DNA of 64,000 nucleotides from Yponomeuta sedellus (GCA_934045075.1 OW203722.1:398501-462500), one strand, 5' to 3'; positions 53,261 to 63,970 are shown, numbered from the stretch's first letter. Notes: generated from the sequence alone by a model not told the origin. Translations and numbers: made by a program.

Positions 53261-54200
53261 GATTAGTACGAAATTTTCCTCTCGTACTGGTTCTCTTGTT
53301 AGTCTACTTAACCGTGATAGTTTTGGTTTAAATTAATTATGATTATGTGTTATTCTCTGATTTTTTTAAAGTTCTTAAGTTTTCCAATAAAACGGTGAAA
53401 CTAAATTTAAAAGTGGTTTTCCTATACTCAAAATATTTTTAAGCGATGTTTGGTACAATTCGACACTATGGTGTAGACGAGAAAAAAATGCATTCTTAAT
53501 TTAGACAAAAGACACATTATATTACTGTAGTTTTTCAAAACTTTCAAGTTTTACCCTAAGTCTCTGGTAAAGTGTATTATTTGTAATTTATAAGGTTTCA
53601 TTAAAGAAACTTTTTGCCCAATTGCCCAAGCTCCATATTTTCCGTCAAAAAATTCCCCAAAAAAAGTTCTCCCTCCAAAATTCACCCCTAAGCCAAAAAC
53701 CTCCCCCTATCTGGCAACATTCGTATGTAATTACGCAGCATTAGTGTGTACTAAAATTACAAACCGTTTCTGGCTCAGCTCCCGTCCTCAGCTCTCAGCA
53801 AATGTATTTCAATCGAGTGGGTCTAGTTTCACGCGCGGTACATACGAGAAAAAACGCGTACAGACATCTCCGTGGCGACTATTGCAATACAGGAAGGAAG
53901 TAAGATCAAACGCGGTGTCCCGGGAACACGGGCTTTGAAAACTCCCAAAGTAGGTCTGAGTAAAAAAGTTCCATCGAACACGAGAACTTTCGTAATGGAC
54001 AAGCTGAGAAAACTTTGGGGAAATCGACTGTCATAGAGATATACTGACATGCCGTTGAAAGTAAATTTTGTTCCCCTTGGAGATTCTACTGACTAGTTGT
54101 GCCTGCTTAGGATTTTTATCACATATCATGGTTTCTGTGACAGGCCATGGGTTGGTGCTGGAGTAATGAATCTTTAGTGATACGAGTATTATAAGTGTAA
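53260..54200. other. unassigned intergenic sequence
   Basis: Nothing recognisable; the 64- and 73-residue frames lack any family feature. Confidence 0.45.
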
Positions 54201-54204
54201 ATTG

Positions 54205-54285
54205 GGCTTGCCGGGCTCGGGTCCCGGCATGGGTGGAATTTTGGCCTCTGAATAGGTTTCTAAAATATTAATACCTCACTACATA
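54205..54285 (+). repeat. SINE family G fragment
   Basis: 'gggtcccggcatgggtggaa' and 'ggcctctgaataggtttct' match the end of the head and the tail of the copy at 41660-41800. Confidence 0.6.
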
Positions 54286-54289
54286 TATA

Positions 54290-54760
54290 GAATATAATAT
54301 ACTTTAATATAATGACTTGTTTGTATAATGTTCCTTGGCATTTTCAGCACTTTTACTTTGTTTTGCTTTGTAAAATTTATTTTCTAATATAGAGCAACCT
54401 CTGGGAGCATTATAATCTTATATGAAAGATTTTTAGCCTCCAGAACAAGAAAACTTTTGTATACTATGAAATAAACAGTTAAATATTTTTTTTTTAAATC
54501 ACACTTCAAACTGTCACATCAGACTTATTTTATGACATATTCATATTATTATACACCATGGTACGGGCAGTGACTGAGCGTACTCGTATAGACGGTCCGT
54601 TTCTGAGACACTGGATAAATTTACACTCTCCAGTCTCTCAGATACGAGTTGAGTCTATTAGTAAAAATTTGTGCGCTGCCTAACCTTTCATTGTTGTATT
54701 TTATTATCATCTATTATAATTTGTAATATATAACACAGATTTTGATTTATCTGAAATTAA
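54290..54760. other. unassigned intergenic sequence
   Basis: AT-rich, nothing recognised. Confidence 0.4.
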
Positions 54761-54764
54761 ATAT

Positions 54765-54978
54765 TATTATTAATATTTTAAAAGCGAAAGTTTGTGAGTG
54801 TGTGTTTGTTACTTCTTCACGTTTAAACGGCTAGAGCGATTTTAATAAAATTTGGTATATACTCGTAGTTAGCTGACACCCTGAATTAAATACATAGGCT
54901 ACGTTTTACTGCGGGAAAAATACTTTATTGCTATGGGAATATCGGTAAACCGCGGGTAACACCGCGGGGCACAGCTAG
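54765..54978 (+). mobile_element. non-autonomous Helitron-like element
   Basis: It contains 'aaaagcgaaagtttgtgagt' near its start. It ends in a CCGCGG-gtaaca-CCGCGG hairpin (54950-54967), a 7-nt spacer and CTAG at 54975-54978, followed by T. A hairpin just inside a terminal CTRR is the Helitron 3' signature. No Rep/helicase is present, and the 5' end is approximate. Confidence 0.65.
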
Positions 54979-55151
54979 TTTAAATTATTTTCATATTTCA
55001 GATTACTTATCCCTTCAAACGAAGCACAAGTATAATTTATGATTAAACAAACTTGCTTCTTTAACAATAATTTTTGAGTATGTAACATTAGTGGTAGGTG
55101 TCCTCGATTTGATATTCACAATAAGTACGTTTTCTATGTGGCAAACTCCAG

Positions 55152-55198
55152 ACTGCCTACCTCTCTGGAATAACCTATATTCCAGAGAGGTAGGCAGT
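55152..55198. repeat. perfect 21-bp hairpin, 5-nt loop
   Basis: The arms 55152-55172 and 55178-55198 are exact reverse complements around accta. Confidence 0.92.
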
Positions 55199-55204
55199 GT
55201 CTTG

Positions 55205-56050
55205 TTGGGCAGAGTTTTGTTACGTTTCTTTATAACTATTATTATTTTGAAAGTTTTTAAATTTAAAATATTGTCTTGAAAGTTTTAAAATTTTAAACGC
55301 CTAAAAATGCCAATCAGCGAGCTCGCGCTGTGATAACGTCACTCTCTGTCTCTGTGGAAGAAGGCAGAGAGCAGGCCCACAGTGGGACGGTACAGTGGGA
55401 CGTATACATAGATTTTCTATGCAGTATGTAAGTACTTGTGTATTAAGAGTTTACTATGAACTGCTCTATATTTTAATTAAATTCTCTATCATGCATTGGA
55501 GCGAATCGAATTAGTAAAGTCTGTGAGCAAAAGTAAAAATCCCATTCTCAGATATACTCTCACGTATTTTGCCACTTTTGAAACTTGAACTTCTTGATAT
55601 AGCGACATATTTTATTTGAAAAAAACAAACGCGTATAAAAGCTGGGATATCCCGTATAGCCAACCCCAGCACACACCAAAACTGTGCCGCGACGCGACAA
55701 ACAAAAGACAAGTGAATGCTAACATCAACAGTTTCCAAAGCGGTAGGAAAAGATAACTCGGTTACATACACAAGTGTGCATGTAACCTAGTTACATACAC
55801 GCCATCCTCACTTCTAAGGCTGTCACCGTAAAGCCTACTTTGACGTAGCAAGTCGCGCCGGCCGGCAAGGCAAATATTTGCCGACATCTGTGATCGCTTG
55901 CCGATACACTCGCGGCACGGAGCGCGCACCCTCGGCTTGACATCGAGTGTTATTGCTGCTGTACATTTGATGGAATAACAGCCGCTTGAGAGACGAAGAA
56001 AATCAATTCTCAGTGGCAGTTCGATGTAATATTATTACTATGGTGGGTAA
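55205..56050. other. unassigned intergenic sequence
   Basis: No gene. A GC-rich patch with ccggccggc lies near 55858. Confidence 0.4.
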
Positions 56051-56054
56051 ATGT

Positions 56055-56585
56055 TGTAAACGGATTCTAAAGGGAAAAACCCGGGCATGTACCAGCAATA
56101 CAACTCGCTAACTGTGAAGGATAACCTTGTGAGGAAACCTGAGTGTCTGAGGTGTTCAAATACCTCAGCGCTTTACATAGTTTGCCAGTCTATGGTTCTA
56201 CCCACTGAGCTACCACCGCTGTCACCATAGACTGGCAAGCGAGAGCCCCAGGTTCGATCCCGAGTGCGGGCATGTACCAATGACTTTGTTTAATTTCAAA
56301 GTTACGTACATTTGCGAATTTGCAGTCGCAATACCACACGCTAACGGTGAAGGAAAAACATCGTGAGGAAACCCGCGGCTTGGTTGGCTCCGCACGTATT
56401 GACTTGTCTTTCCTGTGGGCCAGGCCGACTAAGCTGTCAGGATGGTATAGGTGCTGGGCAAGCCTACACCATCTATAAAACCATGACCCAGGCACTACAG
56501 CGTCGGAGTGGTCCCTTCACCCATCTGATACCACTGGACGCTGTATAAATCATCTCATTAAGTAGATGCAAAAAGGCCAATATTA
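56055..56585 (+). repeat. two SINE family A copies with an inverted head
   Basis: 56085-56165 is a body fragment. 56182-56222 is the tRNA-like head in reverse (tctacccactgagctaccac), abutting a forward head and body from 56224 (accatagactggcaagcg, box B ggttcgatcccg). That copy continues to the tail at 56575 (gtagatgcaaaaaggcc). The 15-bp ends of the reversed head (56182-56196 with 56224-56238) pair exactly. Confidence 0.75.
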
Positions 56586-56589
56586 CATA

Positions 56590-57030
56590 GTTACATCGCT
56601 AGTCTTCCCTATACTTTTTTGCCGGATCTATAGCTATACCTATATGTTCACCTATAGTTCCGTCCTCCGATTTCATTCTATATCTATAAGCAGCCCACAT
56701 CGGTCCACTGCTGGGCACAGGCCTCCTTTTTATTGCGCCATTCCTCACGGCTAATCCTGATGCTAATCTGATCCATCTCTGACCCGCATTCACTCGATTT
56801 CATTAATTCCTAAAAATGTATCTCAAATAAAATTGGTCAAAGTGATGAGATTCTTGGGAAAATCATCGAACTCTTAATTTTTTAGTGAGTGTTTTTCTTG
56901 CAGTCGGATTTCTCAAAACGCTCAAGTAAAAGTAAAATCATAGTAAACTGATTATCTGATATCGTATTAAGAATAAATATAAGTAGTTTACATACCTATA
57001 TCCCACTGCAGACCAAATGCTTGCTCTTAC
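56590..57030. repeat. short repeat scrap and unassigned sequence
   Basis: 56700-56730 (ggtccactgctgggcacagg) resembles other LINE-tail-derived scraps in the window; the rest is unassigned. Confidence 0.35.
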
Positions 57031-57032
57031 AC

Positions 57033-57192
57033 ACCCTGCATTCCGAAATGCGATTAAATCGATTATAGCGCGAATCCGACCAAATTTAGTAGTCCCAAAG
57101 TATCTCGCACGAAATAGGGTTCTTGTGCCTACTGCACTTGTATGGATTGGCACTGTAATCGATTTCATCGCATCTCGGAATGCACCCTTACT
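57033..57192. mobile_element. small foldback MITE
   Basis: The left arm (from tgcattccgaaatgcgatta at 57038) and the right arm (ending catctcggaatgca) are imperfect reverse complements over about 65 bp, leaving a centre of about 20 bp. No coding potential. Confidence 0.7.
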
Positions 57193-57199
57193 TTCAATT

Positions 57200-57465
57200 G
57201 ACAAAAATGATTAAAACCGACCAAGTTCAGGAATTCGCGAGTTCCACTTATAGTATACCGGATTGTATGCTGTTGTGATACTGAACGATATCCACTGTAA
57301 TCAAAGTTTCTTGCTTATCAGTATGCGTTATCATTTTTCTCATTAAGCAATCGAAATGTTTTTCTTCTGCGGCAATCCTATTATATACTTTTGTATTGTG
57401 TTTTTACAATTTTATATGAGAAATAGTAGTGACAAATATTCATAGAACAGGCAACAATTATTTAT
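57200..57465. other. unassigned intergenic sequence
   Basis: Nothing recognisable. Confidence 0.35.
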
Positions 57466-57469
57466 TTTT

Positions 57470-57527
57470 AATTATGTCTGAAGCGCTCGTGGGATACCAC
57501 TATCCCACGAGCGCTTCAGACATAATT
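57470..57527. repeat. perfect 27-bp hairpin, 4-nt loop
   Basis: The arms 57470-57496 and 57501-57527 are exact reverse complements around ccac. The hairpin sits just upstream of a 5S-SINE head. Confidence 0.93.
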
Positions 57528-57539
57528 CCACAATCGATT

Positions 57540-57880
57540 CCACAATCGAGTGATTAGAATCAACCACATGGATTAAGCAATAGCAGATGCGGTCAGGCAC
57601 TGAATAGGTGACCATCCTGTAACTACTGATAGTGGTATTTTTTCCTAGTGCATCCATGCTTCGCAAGCCACGCAAGGCTGGATCGTGTAATAGCAGTCGT
57701 TAAACCATGTCAGAGGTCTTATGGGCGGCTTGATAACTTTTAATATTAACGCCCGCCACTGTCTTACAATCCTTCATCAACCCGGACTTGGCCCCCGTGG
57801 TGGAGTATGGCCTAACCTTCCTGCGATGCAGGAAGAGACCCGTTCCCCAGCAGTGGGGACATGTAAAGGGTTGATATCAA
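57540..57880 (+). repeat. 5S-rRNA-derived SINE
   Basis: The 5S-like head is diverged (ggattaagcaatagcagatg, gaataggtgaccatcct). The body and tail half are well kept (ggcggcttgataactttta; aagagacccgttccccagca). The 3' end lacks the trinucleotide tail. Confidence 0.75.
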
Positions 57881-57889
57881 CCATGTCTA

Positions 57890-58435
57890 TCTGTTCGTCA
57901 AATATCGTAAGAAATACGCTTACGAATGGTAAATCTAGAATCAGCCAATAACATGTCAATAGAATCCCGTTTGGCATCCTTCAAATACGGTATCCTGTAA
58001 ACATAATATATTATATTATTTCCAATAAATAATAGCAATCTATCTCGGTTGAATCCTTCTCCCACACATTGTCATGTCAAGGGGGTATTTGGCGGCTTCA
58101 TCACTAAACCTCGCCTGCCTGTGTTCACTCGACTCCGGTTTAATGTCGTAATCCTGGGATTTGTCCCGGGTCTGTGACGTCATGTGTGCCTCAGTTGGAC
58201 CGCACAGAAGTTCAGATGAAAGAGGAGAGTTTTTATTTTATTTTTTGACCGGATTTTTGCAATAATGGTTAGGTACATTATTAATCACACACTCACCCCT
58301 GTGTTCCTGAGGCGTACACGGAGAGCAAGGTTTGCCATTTGATACGATTTTGACAAATCAGTTTTGCTTTATTAACGTTGTCTGCCCTAACGTCGGATTT
58401 GAACAGTTTTTTTTAGGAACACATTCAATAGCGTA
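57890..58435. other. unassigned intergenic sequence
   Basis: Nothing recognisable. Confidence 0.4.
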
Positions 58436-58441
58436 CTCATC

Positions 58442-59391
58442 CTACATACATACATCACCTAACGCCTGTATCCCAGAGGGGTAGGCAGAGACCAGGGACT
58501 GCCACTTGCCACGATCCTGACAGATCACCTTCGCTTCATCAACGTTCATAAGTCGTTGCTTGCATGAACGCCGGTTCCGGGTACTTTTTATCTTTCCTTT
58601 TGCTAATACATCCCCTATTTGGTCGATGTATGTCCGCCTGGGACGTCTCTTACCAGCCTTTCCACTCACATTAGCAATATATATTTGTTTCAGCAATCTT
58701 TTTTCCTTCATCAATTCAATTCAATTTCAATTTATTTCAACGTAAACAATTTACATTCTGTTTGCTGAATGTCAAAGTACAATGTAACATGAAAGTGAAA
58801 GCCGCCGCCTTCGGGCCGTAGTGTAGTGGAGAAAAAGGCAGCGGGAAAAAAAAAAAACTCCACTCTGACCATCTTTTCTCAAGTCCTCTTAAATCTAATA
58901 CATTAGATACCACCTATACGCATAAGATTCCATGATTGCCATTAATAACTTTAAATGCTAAAGCATTATAAATTATTTTTTTTTTACATAGGCCGTGAAA
59001 ACTTGACAAGTGCTGCGGCCAGACACACGAACAGCACTCGTTCACGAGCATAACGCAGAGGTCAGCCATCATCAGTCTCAACCATTTTGGAGGGAGATAG
59101 ATGACCCGGCCACCACGCCATCATTCGAATGACCTTAAGCAAACCTGCAGATTAAGTTTTTGTCAGTTATAGAATGTATGATATATTTACTAATATGCAA
59201 TCACGTCATCTGTACAAACTTAAATTGAAATATGACATACATAACATCCTCTCCACATGTCCAAACCAACGCAACATTCCTTTCTCAATTCTAGTCACTA
59301 CATCCTCTTTCAGTCCACAACGTTCTCTAATCAGACTATTGCGTATCCTGTCATTCATAATAACACTACACATACTTCTCAAGAACCGCAT
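58442..59391 (-). pseudogene. RTE-like LINE ORF C-terminus, split by an insertion
   Basis: The minus-strand frame from 59391 encodes 'MRFLRSMCSVIMNDRIRNSL', 'IRERCGLKEDVVTRIEKGML' and 'RWFGHVERM'. This is the C-terminal part of insect RTE-like RTs. The frame is lost at about 59244 and resumes at 58712 with 'MKEKRLLKQIYIANVSGKAG', 'KRRPRRTYIDQIGDVL' and 'VICQDRGKWQSLVSAYPSG'. The two parts join in a family-like order (GHVERM then EKRL) once 58713-59243 is removed. The RT active site is missing, so the copy is dead. Confidence 0.8.
58713..59243 (-). mobile_element. insertion in the RTE relic (probable LINE 3' end)
   Basis: It separates two adjoining parts of the host frame. At its low-coordinate edge is a tract caattcaattcaatttcaat, which on the minus strand would be a (ttgaa)n 3' tail of the kind also seen at 62735-62760. 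A short 'cat' is present at both edges. Its family is unknown. Confidence 0.55.
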
Positions 59392-59504
59392 TTCTACTGC
59401 CTACATAAGATAAAATAAGAATATTGTTTATATAAGTAGCCCACATACTTCTTACTGGTCATAGGCTTTCTCTGAGAGAGAGAATATGGACTTAGTCATC
59501 ACGT

Positions 59505-59690
59505 ATTAGAATTTGCACTGGCTACCCGTCTTTCTAATTTCCTTCAGCAACTTTCCATGGTAAGGTTGTCTGGAAGAAATTGCTTTTAGCAATAAGGCCG
59601 CCAATTGTACTATGTATATTTGCAATTGTTTTGTATTTGTTGATTTTCCAGTGTACAATAAAGAATATTCTTATCTTATCTTAGTCATCA
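59505..59690 (+). repeat. LINE 3'-end fragment, family E
   Basis: 'ctggctacccgtctttctaa', 'aaggttgtctggaagaaatt', 'agcaataaggccgccaattg' and the tail 'aagaatattcttatcttatc'. It is the best plus-strand copy of this family. Confidence 0.75.
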
Positions 59691-59995
59691 CGTTATTTCA
59701 AGTGATTATTTATTAGAAAATTTCCGACACTCAGGATTCTTAATGATGTTTTTTTCTACAGCCAGTGAGTGGAATTGCTTCTACAACTATACATAGCTTT
59801 TAAAACAAATTCATTGATAGAGACACCTCTCGATTGTGAGGCCAGCGTTCTACCATTGTGCTCGGCGCTTTTATGAGGTATTAATTTCGCACTAATAACA
59901 CAGTCAAACTTCTTTTAATAGATTGTTTCACTGCATTCATATCACGCAATCAGCGCCTTGATTATGTAATTTTTCACCTACACATCTGTGTCATT
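59690..59995. other. unassigned intergenic sequence
   Basis: Nothing recognisable. Confidence 0.4.
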
Positions 59996-59997
59996 AT

Positions 59998-60125
59998 CAT
60001 CATCGTCAGGCTATACTAGTCCACTGTTGGACATAGCCCTCCCCTAAAGAGCGCCACGTTGTGCTAGCACCAAGGGTAATGCCCATAATCCCCACGCTGG
60101 GCTTGCGGGTTGGGGATCGCAGTTC
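59998..60125 (-). repeat. LINE-tailed SINE, family B
   Basis: 'tcatcgtcaggctatactag', 'gacatagccctcccctaaag' and 'cccacgctgggcttgcgggt'. Confidence 0.6.
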
Positions 60126-60129
60126 GGTC

Positions 60130-60394
60130 TGTGTGCAAAATCTAAATACCTGCTGGACTTTGTCGTACAATTATGTCGTATCAGATATCCACTGAAATGC
60201 AGTATTCACTATGTACGATACATATTACGCCTCATATCTATACGGTAGATCTAAGAAAACACTCCGCTTTCGCACACAAATGTATACGTGAAAAAATACA
60301 TGGTCAGGGCGCAGGATGCCGCTTTTAATTTATTTTTAGGTAAGATTAAAACACTTGAGTGCGCCAACCCAATCTACGTCTTCAAATAACTATA
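60130..60394. other. unassigned intergenic sequence
   Basis: Nothing recognisable. Confidence 0.35.
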
Positions 60395-60630
60395 AATAAA
60401 TATTCATGGCCATATTACACAGATCTCGTTAGCCCTATACTAAGTACAACTAAATGACTTGTGTTACAGGTACTAACTCGACGATATCTTTAATACAATA
60501 AATATATAGATAACATCCAAGACCCGAGACAAACTAGAAAAGTTCGTTACCTAGTTTGACCCGGCCGGGGATCGAGCCCGAGACCTTCGGTTTTACAGAC
60601 AGCGTGCCAAACCGCTGCGGTACCTATACC
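60395..60630 (-). repeat. tRNA-derived SINE, family F
   Basis: This is the antisense of 9888-10135 over its full length: 'gccatattacacagatctcg', 'aactaaatgacttgtgttac', 'tccaagacccgagacaaact', box B as ggggatcgagcccg, and 'gccaaaccgctgcgg'. Confidence 0.82.
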
Positions 60631-60884
60631 TCGTAGCGCAGTCGTTTGGCCCGAGGCCGTTCAACTATGATTTGAAACTTCGAATGTTTTATATTCTGTT
60701 TCGCCGCCGGCAGCTCGCGTTTTCATTATATTCAATCATTTTAAGGTTTCCTTCCGAGCCGGCGGAAGACTCGTGACACATTATAATGATGTGATTATTA
60801 TTATGCGCCTCAGGAGCTCAGCCGGGATTAGCTTTTAATATGCATCTTCTTTTCTATATGGCTCCTATCTAGAGCGGTGGTAGC

Positions 60885-61120
60885 GGAGCGGTGTAGAACG
60901 CCGGCTTCTCAATCGGGAGGTCGTGGGTTCGAACCCCGGCATGTACCAATGACTTTGTTTTCTAAGTTATGTACATTTGTGAAATTATAGTAGCAATACT
61001 ACTCGCTGACGGTGAAGGAAAACATCGTACGGAAACCCTAGTGTCTGAGGTGTTAGCGTACCTCAGCGCTTGCTACGTACAATGGCTAAATCTCAGGTCT
61101 AACTAACTAACTATGGCTCC
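60885..61120 (+). repeat. tRNA-derived SINE, family A
   Basis: The head has 'ggtggtagcggagcggtgta' and a perfect box B (gggttcgaaccccgg). The body has 'aatgactttgttttctaagt' and 'ggtgaaggaaaacatcgta', and the end has 'gtacctcagcgcttgctacg'. It is the cleanest head of the family here. Confidence 0.85.
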
Positions 61121-61173
61121 AATCTGGGCTAGAAAGTGATTTAGACCTCCTTGACGCTTGTGTCAAGATATTA

Positions 61174-61233
61174 AACTGAAAATGTTGACAAGATAAACAA
61201 TATTTATTGTTTATCTTGTCAACATTTTCAGTT
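61174..61233. repeat. perfect 29-bp hairpin, 2-nt loop
   Basis: The arms 61174-61202 and 61205-61233 are exact reverse complements around TT. Confidence 0.95.
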
Positions 61234-61319
61234 CTGTATGTCTAATTGAAATCTGAATAAAGCCATGTATTTCCATTGGTATTTAGCTTATTATGTATCA
61301 GACAGTGAAGATATAGCAA

Positions 61320-61505
61320 TTTTTAGACATTTTTTTATGTAGTCTATAAATGTCCCGCTGCAGGGCACAGGCATTCTCTCTCTCAGAGAGAGTATGGGCT
61401 TAATTACCACGCGTGCCCACCGCGGAATGGCTATTTCAAGCGCTGAGATATTTGAACACGTCAGACAAACAGGTTTCTTTACGATATTTTCCTTCACCCC
61501 TAGCG
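61320..61505 (-). repeat. SINE family A body with adjoining short repeat
   Basis: 'tgtagtctataaatgtcccg', a gagagag run, 'taccacgcgtgcccaccgcg' and 'acaggtttctttacgatatt' have the same order as at 63640-63840 and 46500. Confidence 0.6.
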
Positions 61506-61628
61506 ATTAAACAAACGATGTAGGTTTATAGACATGCAATGTAATTTATAAAAGCACGATTCCTTCAAAACGCTTTTAAAATGTAGTTTAAATAGTGTAA
61601 TAGTCAGTGTTTTGTAACAAACATTATG

Positions 61629-61755
61629 ACCGCCTTGTTGGTCTAGCGGTATCACGTCTTATTATCATGCTGGAGGTGGTGGTTTCGATTCCCACGGGGC
61701 CACCGTAATTTTCAGAATGGTTATCAGATGTGATACCGCTAGACCAACAGAAAAG
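61629..61755. repeat. two SINE family H heads in inverted orientation
   Basis: 61629-61705 is a forward head (box A ttggtctagcggtatcac, box B ggtttcgattccc). 61706-61755 is an antisense head ending gtgataccgctagaccaaca. The box A parts pair exactly over 18 bp. Confidence 0.7.
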
Positions 61756-61759
61756 CATC

Positions 61760-62340
61760 GTGAACAAAACTTGAGTGTCTCAAGTGGTTACATACCTCAC
61801 CGCTTCGAATGGTCAATCAGGTCTGTTAGAGTCGTGGCAATACGTATTCAACACAAGACAGAATCGTTCTCTAAATATCTTTTAATATTATTCTACTGTT
61901 TAATTCTTTGTATTCTAAAGAATCCTTGATGTTACAGAAGTTTTCCTGCAAAGAGTGTCCATGACACATTTTTGAACCGCGTAAATATACTATTGTGTTC
62001 GTAACTCAAACGAAAATAAGGCTGAGAAAAATATCGACATTGATAAAATGGGCCATTCAGTACCGACCGAATAACCGATATGTCTCTTTGCCCCTTGCAC
62101 CTGGTAAAGAAAGCGGGTAGTTTCCCGATGCAGAGCCATCTGTCACGGCATAATCCCGGATTACCGCCCCTCTAGTGATCATAATTCTTGGTAACCAGAG
62201 CGATGCTCCAAATCTTGCGCCAGATGGAAAAAAGCACCTGGCTCACCTTCCATTAATTTATCTGAATATGGTGTAATTTTTTGACTAATTACCTGGGACG
62301 AGTTTAATAAAACTGCTTATTTGTAGTTTATTGTTATAAT
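61760..62340. other. unassigned intergenic sequence
   Basis: Nothing recognisable. Confidence 0.4.
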
Positions 62341-62344
62341 AGTT

Positions 62345-62460
62345 ATATATTAAACGGGTCAAATGGCGATTATTTATTAGGTAAAACGTGATTACCTTAT
62401 TTCCCGACGTTTCGGGAATATATCGAATCATCAAGAAATACTATTGTTGTAATGTAATAT
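62345..62460. repeat. dispersed repeat with 'cccgacgtttcggg' palindrome
   Basis: 'gattaccttatttcccgacg' followed by tttcgggaa, which is nearly self-complementary. I recall this motif as common in moth genomes but only one copy is seen here. Confidence 0.4.
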
Positions 62461-62479
62461 ATAACCTTCGCTGTAATAT

Positions 62480-62760
62480 ATGTTCGCTGACGCGCGCACT
62501 GACGACTTTTACGCGATAATGCGCAAGCGCGGCGCGTCACTCGTGCGCAGGGTGCGGGCCAGTCGCAACACCATCCTGGCTATGCTCGCCGATAAGGTAG
62601 ATTGTGCCTACATAAACCATTGTTGCCGTCTTCAAGTGGCAAGCAATGACAGTGCCCTATAGTTATGGTTAATAGAACAATATGTACTAACACTAGAATA
62701 AGATTACTAACAAATCTATATGATTTTTTTTTATATTTGAAATAAATGAATTGAATTGAA
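62480..62760 (+). pseudogene. non-LTR retrotransposon 3' end with (TTGAA)n tail
   Basis: The frame encodes 'MFADARTDDFYAIMRKRGAS', 'LVRRVRASRNTILAMLADKV' and 'DCAYINHCC', then a stop. This is the pattern of the basic C-terminal end of a LINE ORF2 common in insects. An AT-rich 3' UTR follows and ends 'aaataaatgaattgaattga'. All catalytic parts are missing. Confidence 0.65.
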
Positions 62761-62764
62761 TAAT

Positions 62765-63010
62765 CACCAACCACGGTGGAGGATTATAAGACAGTGGCTT
62801 GCCTTACTGTCAGAAGTTACCAAGCCAAGGTCTCTGACATGGCTTATGGTCTGCCATTACAAGACAGCGTCTTAACGTGCCTTGCAAAGCATGGAAGCGT
62901 GCTTGAAAAACTACTGGAAAAACCACTAGCGGGTCACAGGATGGTCACCCATCTAGCACTTGACCGCGCCTGTTGTTGCTTAACTTTAGTGATTGATTCC
63001 TATCACAGTT
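62765..63010 (-). repeat. 5S-rRNA-derived SINE
   Basis: On the minus strand the head reads 'agttaagcaacaacaggcgc', 'ggtcaagtgctagatgggtg'. The body contains 'ccatgcttt' and 'gtaacttctgacagtaaggc'. The tail half is missing where the LINE tail begins at 62760. Confidence 0.78.
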
Positions 63011-63014
63011 ACAC

Positions 63015-63400
63015 TCAGTTCTACGAGGCTATGAGCGTTTTAAGCGGGGTTGTGGAAAAATTTTTTTTAAGGGAAAATGGTCGGCGCCTAAGGAGTTGTG
63101 GGTATGACCTTCGTTCCAAGGCATAATAACAATATGAGCCTTTTTTATTTTTTTTATTTTAATCATTACCACATACATCCCTCTCCGGGACTTGCTTGGC
63201 CTCCCACAAGCCTTGTGGTTTGTGGGGTGTAGTCGGGGTAACGCTGCTTGCGTCATGGGATCTGTTGGATCGGTAGTGTGCGTATTCTAAATTAATGTAC
63301 GTAGATCCTCAGTTCAATGTTGTTTGTTGTACCACTGTTTACGGCAAAGCTCTTTCTGTGAATATTCGGATTTTGTAATGACTTTTCTTCGATCTATTTT
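63015..63400. other. unassigned intergenic sequence
   Basis: A T-rich/poly-T patch lies at 63139-63160; nothing else is recognised. Confidence 0.4.
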
Positions 63401-63970
63401 TATGCTGCCTATAAATGTTATACTTCAAGGCACAGGCCTTCTTTTAAACAGAGATAGAGAGAGAGAGTAAGGTCTTAATCGCGCGTGCCTACCGCAGGGA
63501 TATTTGATTTAAATTAATATTTTAATTCATAATGCATTGTTAATCTGTAGTTTAATCGAATTTGATCAAGTATACAGTACATCGAATTGTGAACATAGTG
63601 AACTGAGAATTATAATCGCAATATTTTTTTAATTAAACTGCTTTTTTATGTAGTCTATAAACGCCTTACTGCAGGGCATAGTTTTTCTCTCAGAGAGAGA
63701 GAGAGAGAGTGGGCGTGATTACCACGCGTGCCCACCGCGGATCGGCATTTTCATGCGATGAGGTATGAGAACACCTCAGACACTCAGGTTTTCTCGCGAT
63801 GTCTTCCGTCACGTTTAGCGTGTGGTATTGCTAAGTTAAGATACAGTAGATACAGTATTCACAAATGTACATAACTTACTAAAGTCCGTGGTACATGCCC
63901 GCACTGGGAATCGAATCTGGGTCTCTCGCTTCCGAGTCTTGTTCTACCCATTGTGCTACCGCCGCTTCAC
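63400..63970 (-). repeat. SINE family A (near full length) and short repeat copies
   Basis: 63410-63500 and 63640-63730 are copies of the 'tgtagtctataaacg...ctgcagggcata...gagagag' repeat. 63740-63970 is an antisense SINE A, with body 'gttttctcgcgatgtcttcc' and head in reverse 'ggaatcgaatctgggtctct', 'ttctacccattgtgctaccg'. Confidence 0.7.
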
